Origin: Variovorax dokdonensis
GTDB lineage: Bacteria > Pseudomonadota > Gammaproteobacteria > Burkholderiales > Burkholderiaceae_C
Reading direction: 5' to 3'
NCBI RefSeq assembly: GCF_030316895.1
Contig: NZ_JASZYV010000001.1
Span: forward strand, 806,001-870,000
DNA: 64,000 nt
Below are positions 1 through 11,038 of this stretch, one piece after another; position 1 is the first letter of the stretch, and every line of letters begins with the position of its first letter. A program made the position numbers and the translations under genes. The notes beneath the pieces were generated by a model. The model ran no database searches, was not told where the DNA came from, and was given only the letters and a program-made list of their open reading frames with translations.

Positions 1-299
1 GCCTGGCCGATGGTGTTGTTCACCTTGTGGGCGCCGGTGTGGTTCAGGTCCTCGCGCTTGAGGTAGATCTGTGCGCCACCGAGTTCTCGGCTGGTGCGCG
101 CGGCGTGGTACACGGGCGAGGGACGGCCGACGAAGTGGGCCAGCTCGTAGCGGAATTCGGCCTGGAACTCCGGGTCATTCTTGTATTTGTCGTAGGCAGC
201 GCGCAGTTCGTTGATCGCGTGCGTAAGCGTTTCGCTGGCAAATGTGCCGCCGTAATTGCCGAAGTGGCCGGTAGCGTCGGGTTGTTGGTAGTCGAACAT
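1..299 (-). CDS. trpB: Tryptophan synthase beta chain, N-terminal part (cut by window edge)
   Basis: This is the first ~99 codons of the PLP-dependent beta subunit, which joins indole and serine to make tryptophan in the cytoplasmic TrpA2B2 complex. The protein opens [18 protein letters not shown]. Further on it has GRPSPVYHA and then [15 protein letters not shown], whose lysine (in HTGAHK) is the Schiff-base lysine of the family. The start is the ATG ending at 299. The gene lies 61 bp downstream of trpF on the same strand, the usual trpF-trpB order. The rest lies outside the window. Confidence 0.97.
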   Translation of the reverse strand, partial: MFDYQQPDATGHFGNYGGTFASETLTHAINELRAAYDKYKNDPEFQAEFRYELAHFVGRPSPVYHAARTSRELGGAQIYLKREDLNHTGAHKVNNTIGQ

Positions 300-360
300 G
301 ATTCGGTGCCTCGATGGAGGTCCGCCGGACCGCTCCGGTGAAGCAGTCGGCGGAAGAGAG

Positions 361-1038
361 CTAGGAGGCGAAGGCGTCGGCCGCCCGCACGGCAGCCACG
401 AATTCGCGGATCTTGCCGGCGTCCTTGATGCCCTTGGAGGCTTCGACGCCGGAACTCACGTCAACGGCCGGCGCCTTGCAGCGCGGCCGCAGCCAACGGA
501 TGCCATCGCCGACGTTGGCAGGCGTCAACCCACCAGACAAGACGAGGTGAGCGTTTGCGACGTGTGGAAGGAGTGACCAATCGAATGCCTTGCCGCCCCC
601 GCCGAATCCCTCGACATGAGCGTCGAGCAGGATGGCCTGGGCGTCCGAGAAATCGTTCGCGTATTTTACGAGGTCGAAGTCAGCCGCACCTGGCCCGACC
701 GGAATCCGGGCAGCGCGAAGGTAGGCATGCATCCCGCTTCCGCTGCCGGCGCGGCACTGTGCGGGTGTCTCGTCGCCGTGAAATTGCGCCAGGGACCCTC
801 GCACCACCGAAAGGGCGTGGGTCGACACGTCGGGGCTTTCGTTGACGAACAACAGTACCGGTGTCACGAAAGGTGGAAGCCGGCGCGCCAGCTCCGCGGC
901 CCGCTCCAGGCTGACGGCCCGAGGGCTCTTGGGGTAAAGCACGAAACCCACCGCGTCGGCACCGGCGTCGACCGCGGCGTCCACGTCCTGTTCGCGGGTC
1001 AGGCCGCAGATCTTGATTCGCGTGCGAGAGGCAGACAT
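361..1038 (-). CDS. trpF: Phosphoribosylanthranilate isomerase
   Basis: Catalyses the Amadori rearrangement of N-(5-phosphoribosyl)anthranilate to CdRP, the third step of tryptophan synthesis from chorismate. The 225-residue length fits a single TIM barrel. The N-terminal KICGLT motif (residues 9-14) holds the catalytic cysteine (Cys11). The later [10 protein letters not shown] and DVSSGVE motifs form the phosphate pocket and the catalytic aspartate loop. It begins 12 bp after truA ends and precedes trpB, so truA-trpF-trpB are probably co-transcribed. The start [12 protein letters not shown] fits the family N-terminus. Confidence 0.96.
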   Translation of the reverse strand: MSASRTRIKICGLTREQDVDAAVDAGADAVGFVLYPKSPRAVSLERAAELARRLPPFVTPVLLFVNESPDVSTHALSVVRGSLAQFHGDETPAQCRAGSGSGMHAYLRAARIPVGPGAADFDLVKYANDFSDAQAILLDAHVEGFGGGGKAFDWSLLPHVANAHLVLSGGLTPANVGDGIRWLRPRCKAPAVDVSSGVEASKGIKDAGKIREFVAAVRAADAFAS

Positions 1039-1050
1039 CCCGCTATTGTC

Positions 1051-1863
1051 TCAGGGCAGGCCGTCGTATGAATCCCAACTGCTTCCGGAGGTCACTTCGG
1101 CTGGCAGGCCCCAATGCGCGCCGTACTGCGGGCCTAGAAAGTAGAGCCCGGCCGCGGAATAGGTCGGTGCGGCAACCAGTCGGCTGCGGGCGTCCAGCAC
1201 GTTCTGCATCCAATCGGGCGATTCGTTGCCCTGGCCGATACGCACCAGGCAGCCCATGATGTTGCGGATCATGTGGTGCAGGAACGCATCGGCCTCGAAA
1301 CGGAAATACCAGCGACAACGTTCCCCGGCGCCGAGACGAAGGATTTCAATGTGCCGCATGTCCTTGACCGGCGAGAGGGCTTGGCAGGCCGACGCCCGGA
1401 ACGAACTGAAATCGTGCGTGCCCAGCAGGTACTGCGCTCCGGCACGCATGGCATCGCCATCGAGGGGATGGATCGACCAGCCGACCTTGCCGGTATCGAG
1501 ACTGGGTCGCACCGGCGATTGGGAGAGCACGTAGAGGTACCGGCGGGATTGGGCACTCGCCCGGCAATGGAACGAAGCCGGGACCTCCTGCGCCCATTGC
1601 ACGGCAATATCGTCCGGCAGATAGCGGTTGGTGCCGCGCACCCAGGAGAAGGGCGCGCGCTGAACCTCAGTGTCGAAATGCACGACCTGGGTCAGGCCGT
1701 GGACGCCAGCATCGGTGCGTCCGGCGCACAAGGTACGGATCGGCTGACCGGCCAGTTGCGCGAGCGCAGCCTCGAGCTTGTCCTGCACCGTCCGGCCCGA
1801 CAACTGGCTTTGCCAGCCGTCGTAGGCTCGCCCGTCGTAGCGAATGCCGAGGGCCAGCCTCAC
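1051..1863 (-). CDS. truA: tRNA pseudouridine(38-40) synthase TruA
   Basis: Converts uridines 38-40 of the tRNA anticodon arm to pseudouridine. The 270-residue length is normal. The catalytic aspartate is Asp51 in AGRTDAGVHG, followed by the family's HFDTE and RGTNRYLPDDI segments. RRYLYVLSQSP and DAFLHHMIRNIMG are also TruA signatures. The gene sits between fimV (26 bp upstream) and trpF (12 bp downstream) on one strand, the common Burkholderiales order. Confidence 0.96.
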   Translation of the reverse strand: MRLALGIRYDGRAYDGWQSQLSGRTVQDKLEAALAQLAGQPIRTLCAGRTDAGVHGLTQVVHFDTEVQRAPFSWVRGTNRYLPDDIAVQWAQEVPASFHCRASAQSRRYLYVLSQSPVRPSLDTGKVGWSIHPLDGDAMRAGAQYLLGTHDFSSFRASACQALSPVKDMRHIEILRLGAGERCRWYFRFEADAFLHHMIRNIMGCLVRIGQGNESPDWMQNVLDARSRLVAAPTYSAAGLYFLGPQYGAHWGLPAEVTSGSSWDSYDGLP

Positions 1864-1889
1864 CGATTCATGCCCTGACCCGCGCCGAT

Positions 1890-4697
1890 TCAGCGCAGTT
1901 GGGTCAGCAACTGCTGTGCCTGGGCGTGCAGGTCGCCGGAGGTTTCGGCGGCCACTTCCTCGACCAGCGAGCGCGCACCCTCGGCATCGCCCAGGGCGTG
2001 GAGTTCGCGCGCCAGCGTCAGCTTGACGGCGTGGGGATTCTCGGAGCCGTCGTCGCCGGTGAGGGGCTCCAGCGCAGCGGGCGAAGTATTGCCACCCAAC
2101 AGTCCAGAGCGGGTGCTGACGTCGAACTCGACGAAGCCCGAATCACCGGGCAGTCCGGCGCGCAGTGTCGCCGGCTGGGTGTGTTCTTCGTCGTCGGCCA
2201 ATCGCGAGCGCGGCCGCAGGGACGGTTCCAGTGCGGCGGGCGCGGTGTCGAAATCGTTTTCCAGGGAGCCGAAGTCCAGGCTGGCGGGGATTTCGAAAGC
2301 AGGTGCCGCGACCGGAGATGCTTTTGGCGCCACAGGCGGCAGGCTTGCGCTGACCGGCATCGGCGCCGTATCGGGCATGGGCGTGGGCTTGCTGTCGAGC
2401 TCCAGGTCGAAATCCAGCGGGGCCACAGAAGGCACGAATTCGGGCGGCGGAGGCTCTGCGGCGACAGCCGGAGCCTGGGCCGGCGACATGACAGCGGCAG
2501 CGCCAGCTGCAGCGGCGCCCGCCACGGCTGCGACGGCCGGCGTCATGTCGGCAGCCGGTGCGCGCGCCGGAGTGGGAGCGCTCTGGTACAGGGGGTTGCC
2601 AGGATCCAGGTCGCGGCCGAGTTCCACGGCGCGAGTCCAATCGCTCCCGGTGCCGCCGGTCAGCTTGCGCACTTCGGTTGCCTGGGCTTCGAAAGCGCGC
2701 AGGTCACGGCGCTTGGCGTGGATCTCAAGGAGCTTGAGGTGGATCGCGGTGCGGTCAGGATTGATGCGCAGAGCTTCGCGAAGAATCTCCTCGGCCTGCA
2801 GGTCGCGGCCATAGGCCAGGTAGACGTCGGCTTCGGCCACCGGGTCGACGTCGCCCGTGTCCAACTGGCTCGGCGAATACGACATGGAAGAGGTGGCGGC
2901 GCCTTGGTTCTTCGTGTCGACTGACTCTCCGCCACTGGAGCCGAAGAACGAATCCTTGGGAATGCGGCTTTCCAGGAAGACGCTTTCGCTGGAAGAAGCC
3001 TTGCGGCGATTGAAGACGCGCAGGCCCAGGAAGGCCAGGAGCAATACGATGAGCCCGATCGCGCCGAGGATGATGGGGTTGTCCATCAATTCCTCGAAGA
3101 AGCTCTTCGGCGGAGGGGGCGGTGGCGGGGCTTTGGGCTTGGGTTTGGCTGGCGTAGCGGCTGCAGGAGCCGGGGCCGGCGTTGGCGTCGGAGCCGCGGC
3201 GCCGGCGGCTGAGGTCGCGGATTCAGAGCCGCCCGCGGTGCCCGCTGTAACGGCCGGTGTGGCTGCGCCGCCTGTGGCAGTGCCCGTGTTGCTGGCTGCC
3301 GGAGCGGCGGCGCCAGGCGCCGCGCTTCCAGCGGCCGCTGGCGTTGTGGCCGACGGCGTCGTCGCCGCAGGAGCTGCGCCCGGAACTGGAACGGCAATGC
3401 CAGGCGTGACGGCGGCCGGTGCGACCGGTGCGCCGGTCGTGCCTGTCGGCGCGGAAGGCGAGCCCGCCGGCGCCGCTGCACCGGTGCCACCCGCCGACTG
3501 GATCTTGTTCAGTTCGTTCAGGTTGCGCGACAGTTCGGCAACTCGCGCAGCGTCGGCAGCAGCCTGGCGCCCCTTGACCAGGCTTTCGTCGGCCGCGGCC
3601 TTGCTGCCGGCCGCAGCACCGGGGGTGATGGTGAGTTTGTCGGGCGATTGCGCTGCGGCGTTGCGATCCTGAACATTGGCCTGCAACGTGCCGCCAGCCG
3701 AGCGGTCGGCCTCCGCCACGCTCGATGTCGGGGCTGCTTCCGCGAGGTTGCGGCGGTATTGGTTGAAGTCGCGACTTTGCGCGACAAGCATCTGCTTGGC
3801 TTCCTTGGGGGAGACTTCGGCGGCTTCGCGCGCGCTCGGCATCGTCAGAACGGCGCCGGCCTTGACGCGGTTTACGTTCTTGCCGATGAATGCGTCCGGA
3901 TTGGACCGAAGCATCGCCACCAGCATCTGGTCGAGCGAGATTTCGGGCGCCTTGTTGGCTCGGGCGATTGCGCCGGCCGTGTCGCCCGGACGAACCGTGA
4001 CCTGTTGGCCACCATTGTCCGAGGCGCCAGCGCTGGAAGGTGCTTCCATTGGAGCGACTGGCGCCGGCGCGGGTGCCGGGCGCACGACCGGAGCCGGCGC
4101 CGCCGGCGCGCTACGAGCCGTGCTCGACGATCCGGCGTAGGGCGTGGTCGATGGCTGCGGCAAGGGCCGCGGCGTGCTCACTTGGGGCGCGACGGGTGCA
4201 ATGGCCTGTTGCGATTTGGGACTGCCTGGCGGATCGAGCAGCACCGTGTAGTCGCGAACCATGCGGCCGGAGCGCCAGTTGGCCTCGAGCAGGACGTCAA
4301 GGAAGGGATCGTTGAGCGATCGCGTTCCCCGCAGCGTGATCACATAGCGGCCGCCACGGCGCTCGAGGTTGACGCGTACGTCGGCCAGGGCAGGGTTGTA
4401 GCTGACGCCGGCGGCGCTGAAAGCACCCGGCGACGCCATGCCGATGCGCATGCTGTCGGCTTCGTCGGCGGTGATCTGGGGAATTTCGATCTCGGCGCGC
4501 AGCGGTTCGCCGAGTGAGGAGATGACCTTGAGAGGGCCAAGTGCGAGCGCGTTCGCGCCGGAACTGAACGTCGCCAGGGCCAGGGCGACTGATGCGCCCA
4601 GGATCGTCAGCTGACTACGACCGACCGGCATGCTGCCCGTTGGGGCGTTTGGGCTGGTCGTCGCCGTGTCCACGGCAGGCAGAAGATGTCTTGTCAT
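1890..4697 (-). CDS. fimV: FimV/HubP-family LysM and TPR membrane protein
   Basis: A large (935 aa) inner-membrane protein of the FimV/HubP family, which organises cell poles and supports type IV pilus assembly and twitching. Visible in order: a hydrophobic signal region (about residues 30-50); the FimV N-terminal domain with ALGPLKVISSLGEPLRAEI; a LysM peptidoglycan-binding domain (about 229-284, starting QVTVRPGDT); and a long Ala/Pro/Gly/Thr-rich low-complexity tract (about 405-522). A transmembrane helix follows (about 540-560), then cytoplasmic TPR-like helices (about 612-685) and a final FimV C-terminal motif around NPHAVKLTLARELHALGD. The start is uncertain: ATG at 4697 is the longest ATG start, and ATG at 4631 directly before the hydrophobic signal is a good alternative. 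No strong ribosome site separates them. Confidence 0.9.
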   Translation of the reverse strand: MTRHLLPAVDTATTSPNAPTGSMPVGRSQLTILGASVALALATFSSGANALALGPLKVISSLGEPLRAEIEIPQITADEADSMRIGMASPGAFSAAGVSYNPALADVRVNLERRGGRYVITLRGTRSLNDPFLDVLLEANWRSGRMVRDYTVLLDPPGSPKSQQAIAPVAPQVSTPRPLPQPSTTPYAGSSSTARSAPAAPAPVVRPAPAPAPVAPMEAPSSAGASDNGGQQVTVRPGDTAGAIARANKAPEISLDQMLVAMLRSNPDAFIGKNVNRVKAGAVLTMPSAREAAEVSPKEAKQMLVAQSRDFNQYRRNLAEAAPTSSVAEADRSAGGTLQANVQDRNAAAQSPDKLTITPGAAAGSKAAADESLVKGRQAAADAARVAELSRNLNELNKIQSAGGTGAAAPAGSPSAPTGTTGAPVAPAAVTPGIAVPVPGAAPAATTPSATTPAAAGSAAPGAAAPAASNTGTATGGAATPAVTAGTAGGSESATSAAGAAAPTPTPAPAPAAATPAKPKPKAPPPPPPPKSFFEELMDNPIILGAIGLIVLLLAFLGLRVFNRRKASSSESVFLESRIPKDSFFGSSGGESVDTKNQGAATSSMSYSPSQLDTGDVDPVAEADVYLAYGRDLQAEEILREALRINPDRTAIHLKLLEIHAKRRDLRAFEAQATEVRKLTGGTGSDWTRAVELGRDLDPGNPLYQSAPTPARAPAADMTPAVAAVAGAAAAGAAAVMSPAQAPAVAAEPPPPEFVPSVAPLDFDLELDSKPTPMPDTAPMPVSASLPPVAPKASPVAAPAFEIPASLDFGSLENDFDTAPAALEPSLRPRSRLADDEEHTQPATLRAGLPGDSGFVEFDVSTRSGLLGGNTSPAALEPLTGDDGSENPHAVKLTLARELHALGDAEGARSLVEEVAAETSGDLHAQAQQLLTQLR

Positions 4698-4828
4698 GCT
4701 GATGGGGGCGCCATTGCCCAAAAATGTAAGTGGACGGTAACACCATCACCCAGCACTGACAAGGCAACAGGCCTTGGGAATATGCGGAGTACGAATTTAC
4801 GTGCACCCCGGTCGTTGCTCGCTCGCAA

Positions 4829-4856
4829 CGTGGGCGCCTGAACGACGACGCCCACG
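4829..4856 (-). terminator. Inverted repeat after asd, possible terminator
   Basis: An 8-bp perfect stem (CGTGGGCG/CGCCCACG) with a 12-nt loop lies immediately downstream of the asd stop. There is no clear T-run after the stem, so it may be a weak terminator or an mRNA 3'-end stabiliser separating asd from fimV. Confidence 0.4.
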
Positions 4857-4862
4857 CGCATT

Positions 4863-5993
4863 TCAGTCTTCGAGCAGGATGCGCAGCATGCGGCGCAGCG
4901 GTTCGGCAGCGCCCCAGAGCAACTGATCGCCCACCGTGAAGGCGCCCAGATATTCAGGGCCCATCGCCATCTTGCGCAGACGGCCGACCGGGATGGTCAT
5001 CGTGCCGGTGACGGACACCGGGGTCAGGTCGCGGATCGTGGCTTCGCGCGTGTTGGGCACCACCTTCACCCAGGCGTTGTCGGCGGCGATCATGGCTTCG
5101 ATGTCGGCCAGCGGGACGTCCTTCTTCAGCTTGAAGGTCAGGGCCTGGCTGTGGCAGCGCATGGCGCCGATTCGGACGCAGAAGCCGTCGACGGGGGTGG
5201 CAGGGGTGCCGAAGCCGGCGCCCTGGCCAAGAATCTTGTTGGTCTCCGCGCCGCCCTTCCATTCCTCCTTGCTGGAGCCGTCGCCCAGGTCCTTGTCGAT
5301 CCAGGGAATGAGCGAGCCGCCCAGTGGCACGCCGAAGTTGGCGGTTTCCTGTGCCGACAGCGATTGCTGCTTCGCCAGCACCTTGCGGTCGATCTCGAGG
5401 ATGGCGCTCTTGGGGTCGTGCAGCAAATCGCGCACTTCGGCGTTGAGCGTGCCGAATTGAGTCAGAAGTTCGCGCATGTGCTGCGCACCGCCGCCAGACG
5501 CGGCCTGGTAGGTCATGCTGCTCATCCATTCGACGAGGCCGGCCTTGTAGAGCGCGCCAACGCCCATGAGCATGCAACTGACCGTGCAGTTGCCACCGAT
5601 CCAGTTGTTTCCGCCCTTGGCCAGGGCATTCTTGATGACCGGCATGTTGACCGGGTCGAGCACGATGATGGCGTCGTCCTTCATGCGCAGCGTGGAGGCG
5701 GCGTCGATCCAGTGACCCTTCCAGCCTTCGGCGCGCAGGCGCGGGAACACCTCGGAGGTGTAGTCGCCGCCCTGGGCTGTAACGATGATGTCGCAGCGCT
5801 TGAGGGCCTCGATGTCGAAGGCGTTCTGCAGCGTGGTCTCGTTCTTGGCCATGGCGGGGGCCTTGCCGCCCGCGTTCGAGGTGGAGAAGAACAGGGGTTC
5901 GATCAGGTCGAAGTCGCGCTCTTCGGCCATGCGGTCCATCAAGACGGAGCCGACCATGCCGCGCCAGCCGACCAACCCTACCAACTTGCTCAT
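4863..5993 (-). CDS. asd: Aspartate-semialdehyde dehydrogenase
   Basis: Reduces aspartyl phosphate to aspartate semialdehyde with NADPH, the branch point to lysine/diaminopimelate, threonine and methionine. At 376 aa with an N-terminal [11 protein letters not shown] nucleotide loop it belongs to the proteobacterial (E. coli-like) class. The active-site cysteine is Cys136 in GGNCTVSC. Substrate-binding motifs such as YQAASGGGA and [13 protein letters not shown] are present. It lies between leuB and fimV on the same strand. The 356-bp gap upstream and the leuB terminator there suggest its own promoter. Confidence 0.96.
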   Translation of the reverse strand: MSKLVGLVGWRGMVGSVLMDRMAEERDFDLIEPLFFSTSNAGGKAPAMAKNETTLQNAFDIEALKRCDIIVTAQGGDYTSEVFPRLRAEGWKGHWIDAASTLRMKDDAIIVLDPVNMPVIKNALAKGGNNWIGGNCTVSCMLMGVGALYKAGLVEWMSSMTYQAASGGGAQHMRELLTQFGTLNAEVRDLLHDPKSAILEIDRKVLAKQQSLSAQETANFGVPLGGSLIPWIDKDLGDGSSKEEWKGGAETNKILGQGAGFGTPATPVDGFCVRIGAMRCHSQALTFKLKKDVPLADIEAMIAADNAWVKVVPNTREATIRDLTPVSVTGTMTIPVGRLRKMAMGPEYLGAFTVGDQLLWGAAEPLRRMLRILLED

Positions 5994-6286
5994 TTCGGAT
6001 GCCCTTTCAATGTCAAACAGCGAAGACCGCGACGAAGGGACTGCCCCCGCCTGGCTCGTCCGGGGCCAGGGAAAGGCGCACGACGAACCAGGCTGGGTCA
6101 GCCTTTAATGGTGGTCGTGGTTTTGGAGGAGGAAACGATGATGCATGCGCGCTTTGCCGCGCCGGCCGGCGCGGTGTTCAGAACGAGAAGTCTTGCGGCA
6201 CACATAGCCCTCAATTGTAGCGGAACCAATACCTGCGAGAGCCCTCGAAGGGCCTCTGCTGTGGCACGGACGCCGCATCGCGCAAC
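5994..6286. other. Intergenic region upstream of asd
   Basis: No convincing gene is seen here. On the minus strand a TACAAT -10-like element lies at 6214-6219, but no good -35 stands 17 bp upstream (GCTCTC). That would give asd a leader of about 210 nt. A ribosome-site-like AAGGG lies just before the asd ATG. A short GCCCT-CGA-AGGGC hairpin is at 6241-6253. On the plus strand there is a purine-rich AGGAGGAAACG followed by ATGATG at 6138, but its reading frame runs into leuB and looks non-coding. Confidence 0.5.
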
Positions 6287-6312
6287 AAAAAGGGCAGCCG
6301 TAGCCGCCCTTG
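6287..6312 (-). terminator. Rho-independent terminator after leuB
   Basis: Read on the minus strand, AAGGGCGGC-TAC-GGCTGCCCTT forms a stem with one G-U pair, followed by a run of T. It lies 37 bp past the leuB stop and should end the leuC-leuD-leuB transcript. Confidence 0.75.
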
Positions 6313-6349
6313 GTCGACGCGACTGCGGACGGATCCGCCGCGACCGTGC

Positions 6350-7420
<1,071 letters not shown>

Positions 7421-7455
7421 GGTTTCGTTGTTTCTTCAGGAAGTGGAAATGGGGA

Positions 7456-8106
7456 TCAGGCGATCATCTGGTGCGCGAGCCAGGGCTTGGTTGCCAGGCG
7501 CTCCGCCTCGAAGGCCTTGATCTTGTCCTTGTGGCGCAGCGTCAGCCCGATGTCGTCCAGGCCGTTGATCAGGCAGTACTTGCGGAATGCCTGGACCTCG
7601 AAGGCGATCTCGGCGCCGTCGGGCTTGACGACCACCTGCCGCTCCAGGTCGACGGTGAGCGTGTAGCCGGGAAAGGCCAGCGTCTCGTCGAACAGTTGCG
7701 CCACGGTGGCTTCGGGCAGCACGATGGGCAACAAGCCGTTCTTGAAGCTGTTGTTGAAGAAGATGTCGGCGAAGCTGGGCGCGATGATGGCGCGAAAGCC
7801 GTACTGGTCCAGCGCCCAAGGGGCGTGCTCGCGCGACGAGCCGCAGCCGAAGTTCTTGCGCGCCAAGAGGATGGATGCGCCCGCGTAGCGCGGCTGGTTG
7901 AGCACGAAGTCCGGGTTGGGCTTGCGGCTGGCCGGGTCCATGCCTGGTTCGCCATGGTCGAGGTAGCGCCATTCGTCGAACAGGTTGGGGCCGAAGCCCG
8001 TCTTCTTGATCGACTTGAGGAACTGCTTGGGAATGATGGCGTCGGTGTCGACGTTCTCGCGGTCCAAGGGGGCGACGAGGCCCTGGTGCACGTTGAATTT
8101 CTGCAT
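7456..8106 (-). CDS. leuD: 3-isopropylmalate dehydratase small subunit
   Basis: Small (swivel-domain) subunit of isopropylmalate isomerase, which interconverts 2- and 3-isopropylmalate with LeuC. It is 216 aa from the ATG ending at 8106. Longer in-frame starts run back into leuC and are rejected because [20 protein letters not shown] is the family N-terminus. The motifs [12 protein letters not shown] and [14 protein letters not shown] (the swivel loop) are intact. It starts 16 bp after leuC. Confidence 0.97.
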   Translation of the reverse strand: MQKFNVHQGLVAPLDRENVDTDAIIPKQFLKSIKKTGFGPNLFDEWRYLDHGEPGMDPASRKPNPDFVLNQPRYAGASILLARKNFGCGSSREHAPWALDQYGFRAIIAPSFADIFFNNSFKNGLLPIVLPEATVAQLFDETLAFPGYTLTVDLERQVVVKPDGAEIAFEVQAFRKYCLINGLDDIGLTLRHKDKIKAFEAERLATKPWLAHQMIA

Positions 8107-8122
8107 GGTGTTTTCCTCTCGA

Positions 8123-9544
8123 TCAGGCGATCGTGCGCACGTCGACGAAATGGCCGTTGATGGCGGCCGCGGCAGCCATCGCTGGGCTGACGAGATGCGT
8201 GCGGCCGCCAGCGCCCTGGCGACCTTCGAAGTTGCGGTTGCTGGTGGACGCGCAGCGCTCACCGGGCTCCAGCCGGTCGGCGTTCATCGCGAGGCACATC
8301 GAGCAGCCAGGCTCGCGCCATTCGAAGCCCGCGGCCTTGAACACCTCGTGCAGGCCTTCGCGTTCGGCCTGCTCTTTCACCAGGCCCGAGCCTGGAACCA
8401 CCATGGCCAGCTTGACGTTCTTGGCCACTTTCTGGCCGAGCTTCTTTACCACGGCGGCGGCTTCGCGCATGTCCTCGATGCGGCTGTTGGTGCAACTGCC
8501 GATGAACACCTTGTCGATGAAAATGTCGTTCATCGGCTTGTTGGGCTCCAGGCCCATGTAGGTCAGGGCGCGTTCGATGGCGCCGCGCTTGTTCGCATCC
8601 TTTTCCTTGTCGGGATCGGGCACGCGGCCGTCGATGGGCAGCACCATTTCGGGCGACGTACCCCACGTCACCTGCGGCTTGATCTGCGTGGCATCGAGTT
8701 CCACGACGGTGTCGAAACTGGCGCCTGGATCCGAATGAAGCGTCTTCCAGTAGGCGACCGCCTGGTCCCATTCGACGCCGTTGGGTGCAAGCGGGCGGCC
8801 TTTGACATAGTCGATGGTCTTCTGGTCCACGGCAACCAGGCCCGCGCGCGCACCTGCTTCGATGGCCATGTTGCATACCGTCATGCGGCCTTCCATCGAC
8901 AAGTCGCGGATCGCCGAGCCGGCGAATTCGATGGTGTAGCCGGTGCCGCCAGCCGTGCCGATGCGTCCGATGATCGCCAGCACCACGTCCTTGGCGTTGC
9001 AGCCGGCGGGGAGCTTGCCTTCGACCTTGATCAGCATGTTCTTCGCCTTCTTGGCCAAGAGGGTCTGCGTGGCCATGACGTGCTCGACTTCGCTGGTGCC
9101 GATGCCGTGGGCCAGCGCACCGAAGGCACCGTGCGTGGAGGTGTGGCTGTCGCCGCAGACCACCGTCATGCCCGGCAGCGTTGCGCCGCTTTCCGGACCG
9201 ATGACGTGGACGATGCCCTGCCGCTTCGACAGGAACGGAAAGAAGGCGGCAGCGCCGAATTCCTTGATGTTGCTGTCCAGCGTAGTGACCTGCTCCTTGC
9301 TGATGGGGTCGTCGATGCCGTCGTAGCCGCGTTCCCAACCCGTGGTGGGCGTGTTGTGGTCGGCTGTGGCCACGACCGAGCTGATGCGCCAAAGCTTGCG
9401 GCCCGCCACGCGCAGACCTTCGAAGGCTTGCGGGCTGGTCACCTCGTGGACGAGGTGACGGTCGATGTAGAGCACGGCCGTGCCGTCTTCTTCGGTGTGG
9501 ACGACATGCTCGTCCCAGATCTTGTCGTAGAGGGTGCGTGACAT
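8123..9544 (-). CDS. leuC: 3-isopropylmalate dehydratase large subunit
   Basis: Large, [4Fe-4S]-carrying subunit of isopropylmalate isomerase in leucine synthesis. At 473 aa it has family-standard size. It contains [14 protein letters not shown], the cluster cysteine in [14 protein letters not shown], and the paired cysteines in [11 protein letters not shown]. It is the first structural gene of the leu operon, 52 bp downstream of a LysR gene in the same direction. The LysR protein could therefore be co-transcribed with, or regulate, the leu genes. Confidence 0.97.
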   Translation of the reverse strand: MSRTLYDKIWDEHVVHTEEDGTAVLYIDRHLVHEVTSPQAFEGLRVAGRKLWRISSVVATADHNTPTTGWERGYDGIDDPISKEQVTTLDSNIKEFGAAAFFPFLSKRQGIVHVIGPESGATLPGMTVVCGDSHTSTHGAFGALAHGIGTSEVEHVMATQTLLAKKAKNMLIKVEGKLPAGCNAKDVVLAIIGRIGTAGGTGYTIEFAGSAIRDLSMEGRMTVCNMAIEAGARAGLVAVDQKTIDYVKGRPLAPNGVEWDQAVAYWKTLHSDPGASFDTVVELDATQIKPQVTWGTSPEMVLPIDGRVPDPDKEKDANKRGAIERALTYMGLEPNKPMNDIFIDKVFIGSCTNSRIEDMREAAAVVKKLGQKVAKNVKLAMVVPGSGLVKEQAEREGLHEVFKAAGFEWREPGCSMCLAMNADRLEPGERCASTSNRNFEGRQGAGGRTHLVSPAMAAAAAINGHFVDVRTIA

Positions 9545-9596
9545 GGAGGTCTTTCGTGGGGAATGGTTGTTCGAATGAGCGACGAGCGCAGATCGC

Positions 9597-10568
9597 TCAC
9601 GCGGCGAGTGCCTTGGAGGCGGCGTTCCTCGGCAGCCTGGCCTGATCGTGGGCGGCAGGACTGAGGTGCTCGACGAGCGATCGTGCCGCCACGGGCAGGG
9701 TCGAGAAATCGCGAGCGACGAGGCGGATGTCGCGCTCGGCCCAGGGGTTGGACAGGTTCACGCCAACGAGGCGTTGCCCGATCCCGCCGCGCATCAGTTC
9801 GAAGGCGCGCGCAGGCATGATGCCCACGCCCAGGCCGTTGTCGATCATGCGGCACATGGCGTCGAGGCCGGTGACGTGAATGCGAAGCTTGATGGTGCGG
9901 CCAGCGCGAAGCGCGGCCTGGTGCATCGCGACGTAGATCGAGCTGTTGGTGTGCAGCCCAACGTGATCGTGCTCCAGCGTATCGACGAAATCGACTGGAT
10001 TTGAGCCCGCCAAGGCATGGCCGGCCGGCACCACGAGCACCAGGCGATCCTTGCGGTAGGGCAGGCTCTGCAGTTCGTGGGTGCCATCGGCGACGTGGCA
10101 GATGCCCAGGTCAGCCGCGCCCTCCTGGACAGCGCGCAGCACCTCGCTCGACAGATGCTCTTCCAGATCGATCTTGATGGCTTCGTGCTGGCGGGCAAAT
10201 GAGCCCAGGTCTTCGGGCAGGTATTGGACGATGGCCGAAATGTTGGCATGCACGCGCACGTGGCCGCGCACGCCGTCGGCGTACTCGCTGAGTTCGCCCT
10301 GCATCTTCTCGAGGCTGTAGAGCACCGATCGGGCGTGGTGCAGAAGGCTTTCGCCGGCGGGCGTCAGGTCGACGCCGCGGGTGTGTCGATAAAGAAGCGG
10401 CGTGTGAAGCGCGGCTTCCAGGTCGGAAAGGCGCTTGCTGATCGCAGAAGCGGCGATGAATTCGCGCTCTGCTGCCCGGCCGATGCTGCCGAGCTCGCAC
10501 ACCGCCACGAACAATTGAAGCGATGTGAGGTCGACGCGGCGGACAAAATTGCGTTCAGGCTGGGACAT
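9597..10568 (-). CDS. LysR-family transcriptional regulator
   Basis: A 323-aa LysR-type regulator. The N-terminal winged helix-turn-helix covers about residues 14-75 ([20 protein letters not shown], then [14 protein letters not shown]), followed by a periplasmic-binding-protein-like effector domain. It is encoded 52 bp upstream of leuC on the same strand. That position makes a role in leucine or central carbon control plausible, but the effector cannot be read from sequence. LysR proteins often act on a divergent gene and none is divergent here, so the target is uncertain. Confidence 0.9.
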   Translation of the reverse strand: MSQPERNFVRRVDLTSLQLFVAVCELGSIGRAAEREFIAASAISKRLSDLEAALHTPLLYRHTRGVDLTPAGESLLHHARSVLYSLEKMQGELSEYADGVRGHVRVHANISAIVQYLPEDLGSFARQHEAIKIDLEEHLSSEVLRAVQEGAADLGICHVADGTHELQSLPYRKDRLVLVVPAGHALAGSNPVDFVDTLEHDHVGLHTNSSIYVAMHQAALRAGRTIKLRIHVTGLDAMCRMIDNGLGVGIMPARAFELMRGGIGQRLVGVNLSNPWAERDIRLVARDFSTLPVAARSLVEHLSPAAHDQARLPRNAASKALAA

Positions 10569-10615
10569 GGACGGAAGTCATCGCGATTGGCGATGAAGAC
10601 CGTCATTTTGCTACC

Positions 10616-10654
10616 GAAAAATGGCGTCAGCCATCGCGGACTGCGATGGCTGAC
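10616..10654 (-). terminator. Terminator after the entericidin-like gene
   Basis: A perfect 12-bp stem (GTCAGCCATCGC/GCGATGGCTGAC) with a 5-nt loop occupies 10626-10654. On the minus strand it is followed by GCCA and a run of T at 10621-10617. It lies 70 bp past the entericidin-like gene and separates it from the LysR gene. Confidence 0.65.
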
Positions 10655-10723
10655 ATGCCGCAGGGCGACGAGTTGGACGAAGGACCTGCAGATTGGAGGG
10701 CCTCCCCGGTGCCCGCGAGGTTC

Positions 10724-10864
10724 TTATTTTTTCTTCTGCGCGGCGTCTTCGAGCTTTTGGCCACCCTTCTGGATGTCTTGGCCAGCGCCTTCCATCGTGT
10801 TGCAGGCGGTGAGCGAAATGCCCAGGGTAAAGGCCAGGGCAACCAGAGCGGTCAGTTTCTTCAT
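10724..10864 (-). CDS. Entericidin A/B-family small lipoprotein
   Basis: A 46-residue protein, MKKLTALVALAFTLGISLTA followed by the lipobox cysteine (Cys21) and then NTMEGAGQDIQKGGQK and a lysine-rich tail. A lipoprotein signal peptide and a short amphipathic GQDIQKGG-type repeat are the hallmarks of the entericidin family, membrane-anchored small lipoproteins linked to stationary phase and stress. The ribosome site AAGGAG stands before the ATG. It is flanked by its own terminator and by the gltA terminator, so it is probably transcribed alone. Confidence 0.88.
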   Translation of the reverse strand: MKKLTALVALAFTLGISLTACNTMEGAGQDIQKGGQKLEDAAQKKK

Positions 10865-10954
10865 CGGGAACTCCTTGTTTGGGATGGTCAGCGCGGGATT
10901 CGCGCATGCCCTGAAAGTTACCGATCAAACAGCCGCTTGCTTGTCAGCCAAAAC

Positions 10955-10986
10955 GCAAGAAGGCTGCCCGTGGGCAGCCTTCTTGC
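10955..10986 (-). terminator. Strong terminator after gltA
   Basis: A perfect 15-bp inverted repeat (GCAAGAAGGCTGCCC with its complement) has a 2-nt centre (effective tetraloop). On the minus strand it is followed by GTTTTGG. It lies 53 bp past the gltA stop and closes the sdh-gltA transcript. Confidence 0.8.
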
Positions 10987-11038
10987 AAAGGTGGTCGCGG
11001 CCTACACGGGCTCTTGGCGAGCCCGCTGCCGCGGCCGA